This document shows positions 8,471-17,133 of a stretch of DNA of 64,000 nucleotides, piece by piece (the first letter of the stretch is position 1; every line of letters starts with the position of its first letter). The position numbers were made by a program, and so were the translations under genes. The notes under the pieces are model-generated. The model ran no database searches. It was given only the letters and a program-made list of their open reading frames with translations, and had not been told where the DNA came from. This DNA comes from Chitinophagales bacterium (lineage in GTDB: Bacteria > Bacteroidota > Bacteroidia > Chitinophagales > LD1). The stretch spans positions 62,001 through 126,000 of the forward strand of contig JAHCHW010000001.1 in assembly GCA_026129525.1 (NCBI GenBank), in the 5' to 3' direction.

Positions 8471-9395
8471 ACATGTATTCTTTCAGCACAGAAAAATGCG
8501 TTTCTACAATAGCATTTTTATGCTCTCGCAAATACTCGGCAAAAGCATTGGCAACAGGGGAATGTTTCTTCCCCTTTGGCCAGTTTAATCGCCACATTGT
8601 TTTTATTGGAAGTCCCCTAACAGGTATAATTTTAATTTGTCCTGTTGTAAGTTCATTTTTGATGCCGATAAGCGGCATAATCGACATACCCAATCCGGCA
8701 ATTACCGCTTGTTTAACAGCTTCATTCGAAGTGAGTTCCAGTTTTTTTCCGTATGTTAAATGATATCTGTCCATGAATTTTTCCATCGTCATACGGGTAG
8801 CCGACCCTTGTTCTCGGAAAATAAGCGGCAGTTCGCTAAAAATTTGTTTAGCAGTAATGCCTTTTTTTAGTTTTTCGGAAGCCCCACCTACCAAAAACAA
8901 ACGGTTTTCAAGTAGGTCAATTTTTTCCACCGCAATATTTTCGGGTTGTACTGATACTAAAGCAAAATCTACTTCATTATTCTCAAGGTTTTCAATTACT
9001 CGACTTTTGTTGGTTACATCCATTCGCAATTCAACGCCCGGATTTTGTTTTAGAAATGCTGATAAAAAATATGGCATAACGTATTTTCCGGTAGAGACCA
9101 CCGATATATTCAGGCGACCTGTTAAATGCCCCTTGTGTGCTTGCGTTTTGTATTGAATATTCTGCGCCAGTTGTAGAATTTCGTTTGCCGAAGCGGCAAT
9201 TTCCCTACCGAAATCAGTAATGTAAATCTTCCGCCCCACCACTTCGGTTAAAGGAATATCAAATTGATCCTGAAGGTTTTTTAACTGTATCGAAACTGCA
9301 GGTTGCGTTAAATGCAATTCCTCGGCAGCCTTAGTTACGCTCTCAGCTTCAACAACTTTTAAAAACACGCGCAATTGTGTTAAGGTATAATTCAT
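8469..9395 (-). CDS. LysR-family transcriptional regulator
   Basis: A 308-residue LysR regulator. Residues 1-60 are the winged helix-turn-helix: YTLTQLRVFLKVVEAESVTKAAEELHLTQPAVSIQLKNLQ, an almost textbook match. Residues 90-300 form the two-lobed effector-binding domain (LNISVVSTGKYVMPYFLSAF, then GLGMSIMPLIGI). It resembles the CbbR-like branch of the family, but the inducer is not evident. It is transcribed away from the isocitrate dehydrogenase gene across an 84-base AT-rich gap. LysR proteins typically control their divergent neighbour, so regulation of the dehydrogenase is a fair inference. Confidence 0.92.
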   Translation of the reverse strand: MNYTLTQLRVFLKVVEAESVTKAAEELHLTQPAVSIQLKNLQDQFDIPLTEVVGRKIYITDFGREIAASANEILQLAQNIQYKTQAHKGHLTGRLNISVVSTGKYVMPYFLSAFLKQNPGVELRMDVTNKSRVIENLENNEVDFALVSVQPENIAVEKIDLLENRLFLVGGASEKLKKGITAKQIFSELPLIFREQGSATRMTMEKFMDRYHLTYGKKLELTSNEAVKQAVIAGLGMSIMPLIGIKNELTTGQIKIIPVRGLPIKTMWRLNWPKGKKHSPVANAFAEYLREHKNAIVETHFSVLKEYM

Positions 9396-9417
9396 AAAGC
9401 AAATTTATGGAAAGCAT

Positions 9418-9439
9418 ATAAAAGATAAATAAAAAGATA
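9418..9439. promoter_or_regulatory. tandem AT-rich direct repeat in the LysR/icd gap
   Basis: ATAAAAGATA (9418-9427) is followed one base later by ATAAAAAGATA (9429-9439). The two copies lie in the only gap between the LysR gene and its divergent target, about 40 bases before the dehydrogenase start. They could be half-sites for the regulator, but no perfect T-N11-A palindrome stands out and the region is AT-rich overall. Confidence 0.3.
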
Positions 9440-9479
9440 TAAACAGATTACACAGTTTTGCACCGTAAAAACAAAGCCA

Positions 9480-10913
9480 ATGAAAAAAATAACTGTAGCT
9501 AAAGGGGATGGAATAGGTCCCGAAATTATGGATGCCACATTAAAAATTATTCTTGCTGCTGGCGCCCAAATTGAAATTGAAGAAATAGAAGTAGGTGAAA
9601 AAGTATACCTGGCGGGGAACACCTCCGGCATCGCCTCCGAATCGTGGGAAAGCATTCGCAGGAACAAAGTCTTTTTAAAAGCACCCATCACCACTCCGCA
9701 GGGAGGAGGCTATAAGAGCCTTAACGTAACCACGCGCAAGTTCTTGGGGCTTTACGCGAACGTTCGCCCCTGTTTCAGTTTGCATCCGTTTGTAAAAACA
9801 AAGCATCCGCAAATGGATATTGTAGTTATTCGCGAAAACGAAGAAGACCTTTATGCCGGAATTGAACATCAACAAACAGATGAAGTAGTACAGTGCCTTA
9901 AACTAATAAGCCGCCCCGGATGCGAAAAAATTATCCGCTACGCATTTGAGTATGCAAAGCTGTACGGGCGCAAAAAAGTAACGTGCTTTACAAAGGATAA
10001 TATCATGAAACAGACGGACGGACTTTTTCACAAAGTATTTGACGAAATAGCCCGAGAATACCCTCAAATAGAAAATGAACACTGGATTATTGACATAGGC
10101 GCAGCTAAAATGGCTGATACACCGGAAGCTTTTGATGTAATTGTAATGCCTAATTTATACGGTGATGTACTTTCTGATGTAGCCGCTCAAATCGCAGGCT
10201 CTGTCGGGTTAGCCGGCTCCGCCAACATAGGTGAAGAATGCGCCATGTTTGAAGCCATACATGGTTCAGCACCTCGCAGAGCCGGACAAAACGTTGCTAA
10301 TCCTTCGGGCTTGCTACAAGGGGCGGTGATGATGCTAAATCATATTGGTCAAACCGCAGTAGCAGAGAAAGTACAAAACGCATGGCTGAAAACAATCGAA
10401 GACGGAATACATACCTATGATATTTACACCGAAGGTATCAGCACCCGTAAAGTTACAACCAGCGAATTTGCCGATGCAGTGATAGCTAATCTCGGCAAAC
10501 ATCCCGTACAACTTAAGCCTGTTACTTACCGGTCGCAACCCATTCAACTTCCAAAATACAAACGCAACCCGCCCATGCCTAAAGAACTGGTAGGGGTAGA
10601 TGTATTTATAAACTGGCGGGGAGATGACCCTGAAAAATTAGCTGCTCAAGTGCAGAAACTCAATAACGGACTTTTAAGCCTATCCATGATTACAAACAGA
10701 GGGATCAAAGTTTGGCCCCAAGGATTTTCTGAAACTTTTTGCACCGACCACTGGCGTTGCCGCTTTAAACCGGCAAACGGGAAACCGGTTATGCATAAAC
10801 ACATTATTGAATTACTAAACAAAGCAATTGAACATGATATTGAAACCATTAAAACCGAAAACCTTTATGCCTTTAACGGGGTACCGGCCTTCTCGCTCGG
10901 GCAAGGACAGTAA
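9480..10913 (+). CDS. icd: isocitrate dehydrogenase, long (Thermus-type) form
   Basis: A 477-residue isocitrate/isopropylmalate dehydrogenase-family enzyme. It oxidatively decarboxylates isocitrate to 2-oxoglutarate in the TCA cycle. Visible motifs: VAKGDGIGPEIMDATLKI, the substrate-binding segment KSLNVTTRKFLGLYANVRPC, VIRENEEDLYAGIEHQ, the metal/substrate region MPNLYGDVLSDVAAQIAGSVGLAGSANIG, and the nucleotide-binding EAIHGSAPRRAGQNVANPSGLL. After residue 335 there is an extra domain of about 140 residues (PKELVGVDVFINWRGDDPEKL to the end) as in the Thermus thermophilus enzyme. The choice of NAD or NADP cannot be read safely. Divergent from a LysR regulator; two small ORFs follow closely. 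Confidence 0.92.
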   Translation: MKKITVAKGDGIGPEIMDATLKIILAAGAQIEIEEIEVGEKVYLAGNTSGIASESWESIRRNKVFLKAPITTPQGGGYKSLNVTTRKFLGLYANVRPCFSLHPFVKTKHPQMDIVVIRENEEDLYAGIEHQQTDEVVQCLKLISRPGCEKIIRYAFEYAKLYGRKKVTCFTKDNIMKQTDGLFHKVFDEIAREYPQIENEHWIIDIGAAKMADTPEAFDVIVMPNLYGDVLSDVAAQIAGSVGLAGSANIGEECAMFEAIHGSAPRRAGQNVANPSGLLQGAVMMLNHIGQTAVAEKVQNAWLKTIEDGIHTYDIYTEGISTRKVTTSEFADAVIANLGKHPVQLKPVTYRSQPIQLPKYKRNPPMPKELVGVDVFINWRGDDPEKLAAQVQKLNNGLLSLSMITNRGIKVWPQGFSETFCTDHWRCRFKPANGKPVMHKHIIELLNKAIEHDIETIKTENLYAFNGVPAFSLGQGQ

Positions 10914-11094
10914 TTGCAAAATAGGGAAACAGGCAAATGCACGATTTTGGCGCATACTGATTTTTACATGCATTGTTGTTGTTATTCTATCAGTAGAACT
11001 TGTTGCAAACGGAGATGCGATAGCTTATTCATTTCGCACCGGAATAACATTGATTGGAGTGCTTATATTCTTAAACCAATTAAGTAAAACCTAA
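10867..11094 (+). CDS. small membrane protein, start uncertain
   Basis: A short ORF whose unambiguous part lies after the icd stop. It has two likely membrane segments: WRILIFTCIVVVILSVELVA and YSFRTGITLIGVLIFLNQL. The ATG at 10867 overlaps the last 47 bases of icd in another frame; an earlier ATG at 10828 overlaps more, and a near-cognate ATA at 10921 would avoid the overlap. Only 5 bases separate it from the next gene, so the three genes look co-transcribed. I recognise no family. Confidence is modest because it is short and the start is unclear. Confidence 0.45.
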   Translation: MPLTGYRPSRSGKDSNCKIGKQANARFWRILIFTCIVVVILSVELVANGDAIAYSFRTGITLIGVLIFLNQLSKT

Positions 11095-11099
11095 TTCTT

Positions 11100-11393
11100 A
11101 TGAATACCACCAATGAATATAAATTGATTGACGGCACATTTTCAGCTCAGGAAGCGCGCGAAATATTGCTCGATATGATTAACAAGAAAATTCAGTTTCA
11201 TCACCTAAAAAATTTCAGCTCAGAGGAACGATTCGGCAAGCCCGTTCCGGCTTCTCTGAAACGAATAAAAGAACTGGAACGCGACAAAGTAGAGTTGTTA
11301 AACAAATTAGAAATAGCCGCATTGGGGCAATATAAACTTCGTATAAAAGCCTCTATCGTACTCGGATTTTGTAAACAGCCTGAACTTGTTTAA
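11100..11393 (+). CDS. hypothetical protein, 97 residues
   Basis: A 97-residue soluble, charged protein. The sequence YKLIDGTFSAQEAREILLDMINKKIQFH, followed by a Lys/Glu-rich helix (KRIKELERDKVELLNKLEI), suggests a small helical fold. I cannot name the family. It follows the small membrane ORF by 5 bases and overlaps the truncated DUF6671-like frame by 8 bases. A similarly placed small gene would fit an icd operon, but no function is visible. Confidence 0.6.
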   Translation: MNTTNEYKLIDGTFSAQEAREILLDMINKKIQFHHLKNFSSEERFGKPVPASLKRIKELERDKVELLNKLEIAALGQYKLRIKASIVLGFCKQPELV

Positions 11394-11763
11394 AGGTTGT
11401 TCACTTGCCATTGCTTCTAAACATTGCAAGGAGCAGGTAGCTCAACCATTGTTTGAAACGGCATGGGGAGTTACCTGTACAACATCCAATGTTGATACTG
11501 ATGCATCAGGCACTTTTACTGGTGAAACAAAATGCGAGTTAATGCCACTACAGGCAGCCTTACAAAAGCGCAACATGGCAATGCAACAAAACGGCTGTAG
11601 CCTTTCTTTTGCCAGCGAAGGATCTTTCTTTTTGCACCCGAATATTCCATTCGTTACGGTTAACGAAGAAATTGCTGTAATGGTAGATAAAGAAACCAAA
11701 CTGCAAATTGCTGAACGTAGTTTAAGTTTTGAAACAAACTTTTGCCAATACTGCAATCTTTAG
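11386..11763 (+). pseudogene. truncated DUF6671-like gene
   Basis: The 125-residue frame resembles the first half of DUF6671-type proteins as I remember them: SLAIASKHCKEQVAQPLFE, then NVDTDASGTFTGE, then NGCSLSFASEGSFFLHPNIPFVTVNEEIAVMVDK and ERSLSFETNF. Intact members run about 220-280 residues and continue past the ETNF motif; here the frame stops ten residues later. The only start is a TTG at 11386 inside the preceding gene; the in-frame stop at 11344 leaves no ATG upstream. Non-standard start plus missing C-terminal half suggest a decaying gene. The next 235 bases to the ABC gene hold no gene I can support. Confidence 0.55.
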
Positions 11764-11998
11764 CCCTCCTTATGGAAGCAAACATGAATTTTGAGCTATC
11801 AACAATCCACTTGGGCTTTATAGCCACGGTTATTGTTCGACTATTGCATGAAGTTGTTATTTTTTGTTCAACCATATTGTAAATTAAAATGGCTCATATT
11901 GTTTAGCAACTAATTTGTAATTTGTTTGTACCTGTACAACGTTGCCGTTTGTTATGATGATCATATTTATTGTTTGCAACATGTAACACACCTTTATT

Positions 11999-13723
11999 AT
12001 GATAAAGCCAACCACTCCCATTCAACGTTTTTGGAAACTCATGTCGCTTGAGCGGGCGGAGGTATTTAGTATTTACTTTTTTGCCGTACTCAGCGGAGTA
12101 ATTTACCTTATTCTGCCGCTGGGTATCCAATCCATCATCAACCTGCTTTTCGGAGGTCTTATTTCCACTTCCATCGTTGTCCTTATTCTGTTGGTAGTAA
12201 TAAGTGTTTTTTTTAACGGCTGGCTACAAATACGCCAAATGGAAGTTAACGAACGTATACAACGGAGAATTTTTACTCGTTACAGCCTTCAGTTTGCGCA
12301 CAAAATTCCACGGTTAGATTTAATGGCAGTAGATGATTATTACCTGCCCGAACTGGTAAACCGTTTCTTTGATACCGCATCATTACAAAAGGGGCTGAGT
12401 AAAGTATTACTTGAATTTCCTGCCGCCACAATTCAAATACTATTCAGTTTGGTTCTTCTGTCGTTTTACCACCCCGTGTTTATAGCCTTTGGGGTTGTAT
12501 TATTGGCATTAGTAGCCCTTATATTGCGATTTACTTATCCGCGAGGCATAGCAACATCGCTGGAAGAAAGCAATATCAAATATCAGGTAGGGTATTGGCT
12601 CGAAGAAGTAGCCCGAACCATAAAAACCATAAAGTTTATGGGTCGCAGCGAACTTCCTGCCCGAAAAGCCGATGTGCTGGTGAGTAACTACCTTGATGCA
12701 CGGGCAGCGCATTTCAAGGTGCTTAAAATTCAGTTTTGGGCATTCGTGGGGTTTAAGGTAAGCGTTACTGCCGCTTTACTTATTGTGGGAGCCTTTTTGG
12801 TTATAGACCAGCAAATAAATTTAGGCCAATTCATCGCTTCTGAAATTGTGATAATAATGTTGCTTAACTCAGTTGAAAAAATAATCAGCAGCTTGGATGT
12901 AGTATATGACATGCTCACTTCGCTCGAAAAAGTGAGCAAGATTCTTGACAAACCCGAAGAAGAACAACGGGGCATTCAAATTAATGACGTAAACGGAGGC
13001 ATCAATATTAAAGCTGAAAATCTATCCTATAAGTTCGATAACAAAGCCAACCCGGTTTTAAAAAATATGACCTTTGAAATGAAAAGCGGAGAAAAAATCT
13101 GCATTTTCGGAACCGAAGGTTCAGGCAAGTCCACTTTGCTTAAACTTCTTACAGGTGCCTATCCCAAGTATGAAGGCATATTACTTTTTAATAACTATCC
13201 GCTTGGCAATTACAATTTGCATGAACTTCGCCAGCAAATAGGTATTTATTTTGCCACAGCCGACCTTTTTTCGGGAACCCTTTTCGAAAACCTGACTTTG
13301 GGTAATGAAAAAATTACACCGGTACAAATACTGGATACTGCACGGCAAACAGGGCTGCTCAATTTCATCCAGTCGCAACGTGATGGTTTGCAAATGGAAG
13401 TAGATTCGCTCGGCAAAAAATTTCCCCGAAATATCGTCAACAAAATTTTGCTTACCCGCGCATTGCTTATAAAACCAAAACTTCTTTTACTTGAAGATTG
13501 CTGGAGTTCACTGGAAAAAATAGAGCAGGAAACAATAGTGCATAGTCTTACCGGCAAACATGCTTTGTTCACGCTTATTGCAGTTACTAATGACGAAAAC
13601 TTTGCCCGTAAATGCGACAAAATAATGTTGTTAAATGAAGGTAAAATGGTAGCCTTCGGAAATTTTGAAGCGGTTAGTACAACCCCCGAGTACAAACGTA
13701 TGTTTAAGAACCTCAGCTTATAA
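11999..13723 (+). CDS. ABC exporter-fold protein with degenerate ATPase motifs
   Basis: A 574-residue protein laid out like a type I secretion ABC half-exporter without peptidase domain. Residues 20-310 hold six membrane helices with coupling-helix sequence (ARTIKTIKFMG). Residues 335-574 are the nucleotide-binding fold. Walker A is intact (GTEGSGKST, 371-379). The other motifs are not: the Q-loop Gln is Ala (IGIYFATADLF), the LSGGQ signature is replaced by FPRNI (475-479), Walker B ends ED rather than DE (KLLLLEDCWSSLE, 493-505), the D-loop Asp is Glu, and the H-loop His is Asn531 (AVTND). The frame is otherwise clean and conserved in length, so this looks like a maintained protein that may bind but hardly hydrolyse ATP. 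HlyD and TolC genes follow directly. Confidence 0.88.
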   Translation: MIKPTTPIQRFWKLMSLERAEVFSIYFFAVLSGVIYLILPLGIQSIINLLFGGLISTSIVVLILLVVISVFFNGWLQIRQMEVNERIQRRIFTRYSLQFAHKIPRLDLMAVDDYYLPELVNRFFDTASLQKGLSKVLLEFPAATIQILFSLVLLSFYHPVFIAFGVVLLALVALILRFTYPRGIATSLEESNIKYQVGYWLEEVARTIKTIKFMGRSELPARKADVLVSNYLDARAAHFKVLKIQFWAFVGFKVSVTAALLIVGAFLVIDQQINLGQFIASEIVIIMLLNSVEKIISSLDVVYDMLTSLEKVSKILDKPEEEQRGIQINDVNGGINIKAENLSYKFDNKANPVLKNMTFEMKSGEKICIFGTEGSGKSTLLKLLTGAYPKYEGILLFNNYPLGNYNLHELRQQIGIYFATADLFSGTLFENLTLGNEKITPVQILDTARQTGLLNFIQSQRDGLQMEVDSLGKKFPRNIVNKILLTRALLIKPKLLLLEDCWSSLEKIEQETIVHSLTGKHALFTLIAVTNDENFARKCDKIMLLNEGKMVAFGNFEAVSTTPEYKRMFKNLSL

Positions 13724-13733
13724 ATCTTGAACC

Positions 13734-15080
13734 ATGTGGCTGAATAAAGACAATGAATACCTGTTGCGCGAAAAGAAAGAATACATCTCTTTCCGAAAAG
13801 CCTTTGGCGAAAAGAGGGAAACAAAAACCATGTACTGGCTCGGAGGCTTTTCTATGCTGTTTGTCTTTACTATGTTACTGCCCTGGACACAAAACATACA
13901 AGCCCCCGGCATTATTACTACCCGCTCACCCGAAGAACGACCTCAGGAACTAAATGCCATTATAGCCGGTAGAATTGAAAAATGGTACGTGCGCGAAGGC
14001 GATATGGTACAAAAAGGTGACACCATTTTAAAAATAACCGAGATTAAAGAAAACTATTTAGACCCCGAATTGCTGAAGCGTACAGATGATCAGATAAAAG
14101 CCAAAGAAAGCACCATTGACTTTTACCGCAACAAAGTTGCAGCCACCCAAAATCAAATTGCAGCGCTTTATCAAGCGCGCGAACTGAAACTGGAACAACT
14201 ACACAACAAAATACAGCAAGCAACCCTCAGCGTTCAAAGCGACAGCATGGCTCTGCAGGCAGCCATCACCGAGCTTAACATTGCACGCGAACAATTTAAA
14301 CGGCAACAAGACTTATACAAGCAAGGACTAAAATCGCTCACTGAATTGGAACAACGCCAACAACAAATGCAAAATGCCGAAGCAAAGCGAACGATTGCCG
14401 AAAACAAATTCATGAATACCAAAAATGATTTACTAAATGCCCGCATAGAACTAAATACGGTAGATCGGGAGTATTCCGAAAAAATTTCTAAAGCTGAATC
14501 GGACAAGTTTACTGCCCTAAGCGAGATAACTAATGGAGAGGCCGAAGTGGCAAAACTTAAAAATCAATTTTCGAACTATGCAATACGCAATGCATTTTAC
14601 TATGTGCTTGCTCCACAAAACGGGCAAATTACCAAAACTGTTTCGGCAGGTATTGGTGAGGTAGTTAAAGAAGGCGACATGATGGTAAAAATTGTTCCTG
14701 CCGAATTTCAGTATGCCGTAGAAATGTATGTAAACCCTGTTGATTTGCCGCTTATTTCCATAGGTCAAAAAGTGCGCTTTATGTTCGATGGATGGCCCGC
14801 TATTGTTTTCAGCGGTTGGCCCAATGTAAGCTACGGAACATTTGGCGGAAAGGTAGTAGCTATTGACAATGCTATTTCCGGAAATGGCAAATTCCGCATT
14901 CTGGTAGCCGAAGATAAGGATGATACTCCCTGGCCCCGTGCACTTAAAGTAGGAGGCGGTGCAAAAGGAATGGCGCTGCTTAAAGATGTTACCATTATTT
15001 ATGAACTATGGCGGCAAATGAATGGCTTTCCTCCTGATTTCTACTCAGTAACCAACAGCAAAAGCGAACAGCAAAAATGA
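13734..15080 (+). CDS. HlyD-family membrane fusion protein
   Basis: A 448-residue periplasmic adaptor for type I-like secretion. One membrane helix (YWLGGFSMLFVFTMLLPW, about 33-50) follows a cytoplasmic tail. The first lipoyl half is IAGRIEKWYVREGDMVQKGDTILKI (about 76-100). A long alpha-hairpin coiled coil runs from about 110 to 285 (Gln/Glu/Leu-rich heptads, many QQQ). The second lipoyl half is YYVLAPQNGQITKTVSAGIGEVVKEGDMMVKI, then beta-barrel and membrane-proximal segments. It begins 10 bases after the ABC gene and its stop overlaps the TolC start by 4 bases. It should bridge the ABC protein and the outer membrane channel. Confidence 0.9.
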   Translation: MWLNKDNEYLLREKKEYISFRKAFGEKRETKTMYWLGGFSMLFVFTMLLPWTQNIQAPGIITTRSPEERPQELNAIIAGRIEKWYVREGDMVQKGDTILKITEIKENYLDPELLKRTDDQIKAKESTIDFYRNKVAATQNQIAALYQARELKLEQLHNKIQQATLSVQSDSMALQAAITELNIAREQFKRQQDLYKQGLKSLTELEQRQQQMQNAEAKRTIAENKFMNTKNDLLNARIELNTVDREYSEKISKAESDKFTALSEITNGEAEVAKLKNQFSNYAIRNAFYYVLAPQNGQITKTVSAGIGEVVKEGDMMVKIVPAEFQYAVEMYVNPVDLPLISIGQKVRFMFDGWPAIVFSGWPNVSYGTFGGKVVAIDNAISGNGKFRILVAEDKDDTPWPRALKVGGGAKGMALLKDVTIIYELWRQMNGFPPDFYSVTNSKSEQQK

Positions 15081-16489
15081 AGTTTGGGTGGTTAGGCATA
15101 TTAGTTATTTGTTTTCCGGGGTGGGCGCTTTCCCAGTCCGATTCTGCACGTGTTTTATCGGTAAACGATTTTATCGGCATTGTAAAAAAATATCACCCGA
15201 TAGCCAAACAAGCCGCTCTTATTCCGGAGCAAGCCAAAGCCGAACTGCTGATAGCCCGTGGCGGGTGGGACCCAAAAATTTACAGTGATTACAACCGTAA
15301 AACTTATGACGGACAAAACTACTACTCGTACTTTGAAAACTCGATGAGCGTACCCGTGTGGTACGGTATTGAGATAAAAGGCGGTTACGATTTTGTGTAC
15401 GGAGGCAATATAAACAACGAATCAAAGTTACCTGACGATGGGCTGGGATATTTAGGTATTTCAGTGCCGCTGCTTAAAAACATGCTTATGGACAAACAGC
15501 GTGCAGTTCTTAAGCAGGCACAAATTTTTCAGAATGCCAGCGAACAGCAGCGGCTCATTATACTAAACAATTTGCTGCTTGAAGCGCTTAAAATATATTA
15601 CGACTGGAGCTATGCCTATTATGAATACGACATCTATAAAATTGCCACCGAAGTTGCAAAAGTCCGCTTTGACGCAACTGTAAGCACGGTAAACCTGGGC
15701 GACCGTGCTGCTATTGATACCATTGAAGCGCTAACCCAACTGCAATACCGTCAATTCCAATTAAACGAGGCAAGACTGAAGTTTTTAAACTCCGGATTAG
15801 AATTGAGCAACTATTTATGGTTAGAGAATAACCTTCCGCGCGGATTCGATACAGCTATTGTTCCGGCACCGTTAAACTCCGATTATGTGGATGCTGAAAT
15901 AGACCTTGTGCAAGCCGATAAACTGGCAAACGAGTTAACCCGCCAACAACCTTATTTGCTAAACTACCAATACCAACTTCAGCAACTTGAAGTAGAACGT
16001 AAACTAAAACTGGAGAATCTGAAACCGGTATTAAATGCAGCTTACAACGTGTTAAGCGAACGATTCAATTTTCGCAGCAACAGCGGCATTGTGTTTAGCA
16101 ACAATTACAAACTCGGGTTAAACTTCAGCATGCCCTTGTCATTTATGCAAGCAAGAGGAGATTTGAAGCTCATGAAAATTAAAATACAGGAAAAACAACT
16201 GGAGCGAAACCTTAAAGCACAGGAACTTGCTGCCAAACTAAAGCAGGGTTTTAATGAGCTGATAGTTCTCCGCCAGCAAACCGCACTTTATACAGAAAGC
16301 ATCAATGGATTTAAAAATCTCTTTGATGGAGAATCAACTCGCTTTAACAATGGCGAAAGCTCTCTGTTTTTAGTAAACGCCCGCGAAAACCGCTACCTTG
16401 AAGCACAAATAAAATTGCGCGAACTTCAGGCAAAGTACTACAAAACTGAAGCAGCGGTAAAGTGGACCATTGGCAACATAGCTCAATAA
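15077..16489 (+). CDS. TolC-family outer membrane efflux protein
   Basis: A 470-residue outer membrane channel protein with signal peptide MKFGWLGILVICFPGWALSQ. It has the TolC pattern of two helical-hairpin repeats: HPIAKQAALIPEQAKAELLIARGGWDPKIYSDYN at the start, AALAY-like helices (LLEALKIYYDWSYAYYEYDIYKIA), and a second repeat near KIKIQEKQLERNLKAQELAAKLKQGFNEL, ending GESSLFLVNARENRYLEAQIK. Strand segments YLGISVPLLKNM and LGLNFSMPLSFM fit the barrel. The start ATGA overlaps the HlyD stop, so translation is coupled. It completes a three-gene export operon. The cargo is not evident; no RTX or bacteriocin-like gene is nearby. Confidence 0.9.
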   Translation: MKFGWLGILVICFPGWALSQSDSARVLSVNDFIGIVKKYHPIAKQAALIPEQAKAELLIARGGWDPKIYSDYNRKTYDGQNYYSYFENSMSVPVWYGIEIKGGYDFVYGGNINNESKLPDDGLGYLGISVPLLKNMLMDKQRAVLKQAQIFQNASEQQRLIILNNLLLEALKIYYDWSYAYYEYDIYKIATEVAKVRFDATVSTVNLGDRAAIDTIEALTQLQYRQFQLNEARLKFLNSGLELSNYLWLENNLPRGFDTAIVPAPLNSDYVDAEIDLVQADKLANELTRQQPYLLNYQYQLQQLEVERKLKLENLKPVLNAAYNVLSERFNFRSNSGIVFSNNYKLGLNFSMPLSFMQARGDLKLMKIKIQEKQLERNLKAQELAAKLKQGFNELIVLRQQTALYTESINGFKNLFDGESTRFNNGESSLFLVNARENRYLEAQIKLRELQAKYYKTEAAVKWTIGNIAQ

Positions 16490-16533
16490 CTTCTTTGCTC
16501 TTATGTTGTATATTGCCATCCAAAATTAACCCT

Positions 16534-16962
16534 ATGCGTATTGCGCTTGGTGGCGACCATGCCGGCTTCGAATACAAAAAAGAAATCATTGAATTTCTTC
16601 AGGCAAGAAATGTTGAAACAAAAGATTTTGGACCGTTTAATCTTGATAGTGTTGACTATCCCGACTTTGTTCACCCTGTAGCAACTGCTGTTGAAAAAGG
16701 CGAATTTGATTTCGGTATTCTTATTTGCGGCAGCGCCAACGGAGTGGCAATGACAGCTAATAAACATCAGGGTATTCGCGCAGGTATAGCATGGGGAAAA
16801 GAGTTAGCTCAACTCACCCGTTCTCACAACAATGCCAACATTCTTTGCCTGCCCGCGCGGTTTATTTCATTAGATGTTGCTAAAGAGTGTGTAACCGCGT
16901 TTTTGGAAACACCTTTTGAAGGTGGCAGACACCAAAACAGAGTGAATAAAATTGCCTGTTAG
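16534..16962 (+). CDS. rpiB: ribose-5-phosphate isomerase B
   Basis: A 142-residue RpiB/LacAB-family isomerase that interconverts ribulose 5-phosphate and ribose 5-phosphate in the pentose phosphate pathway. Family motifs: MRIALGGDHAGFEYKKEI at the N-terminus, VDYPDFVHPVA, the catalytic-loop segment GILICGSANGVAMTANKHQGIRAG with Gly-Ser-Gly-like turn (here the usual catalytic Cys position is present in ICGSANG), and RSHNNANILCLPARF. The start at 16534 fits the family; the frame is open from 16462 but those extra 24 residues overlap tolC. A 13-base inverted repeat follows the gene. Confidence 0.93.
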   Translation: MRIALGGDHAGFEYKKEIIEFLQARNVETKDFGPFNLDSVDYPDFVHPVATAVEKGEFDFGILICGSANGVAMTANKHQGIRAGIAWGKELAQLTRSHNNANILCLPARFISLDVAKECVTAFLETPFEGGRHQNRVNKIAC

Positions 16963-16970
16963 TTTATTCT

Positions 16971-17019
16971 TGTTTGCGGAAGGAAAAAGGCGGTTAAGGC
17001 AAGCTCCCTTCCGCAAACA
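16971..17019. repeat. 13-bp perfect inverted repeat after rpiB
   Basis: TGTTTGCGGAAGG (16971-16983) and its exact complement CCTTCCGCAAACA (17007-17019) flank a 23-base loop between convergent genes. No T-tract follows, so it is not a standard intrinsic terminator. It may be a bidirectional stop for transcription, an RNA-stabilising hairpin or a copy of an intergenic repeat family. Confidence 0.7.
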
Positions 17020-17133
17020 TTGCACGTTACTCCCAACTAAGTATTAACCGGTTTATTGCTGTAAGCACACTTGGCGCTGTGTGTAACTTTGTCAAAATTA
17101 TAGCTGCTTAAAGGTATAGCATTCAATACCACG

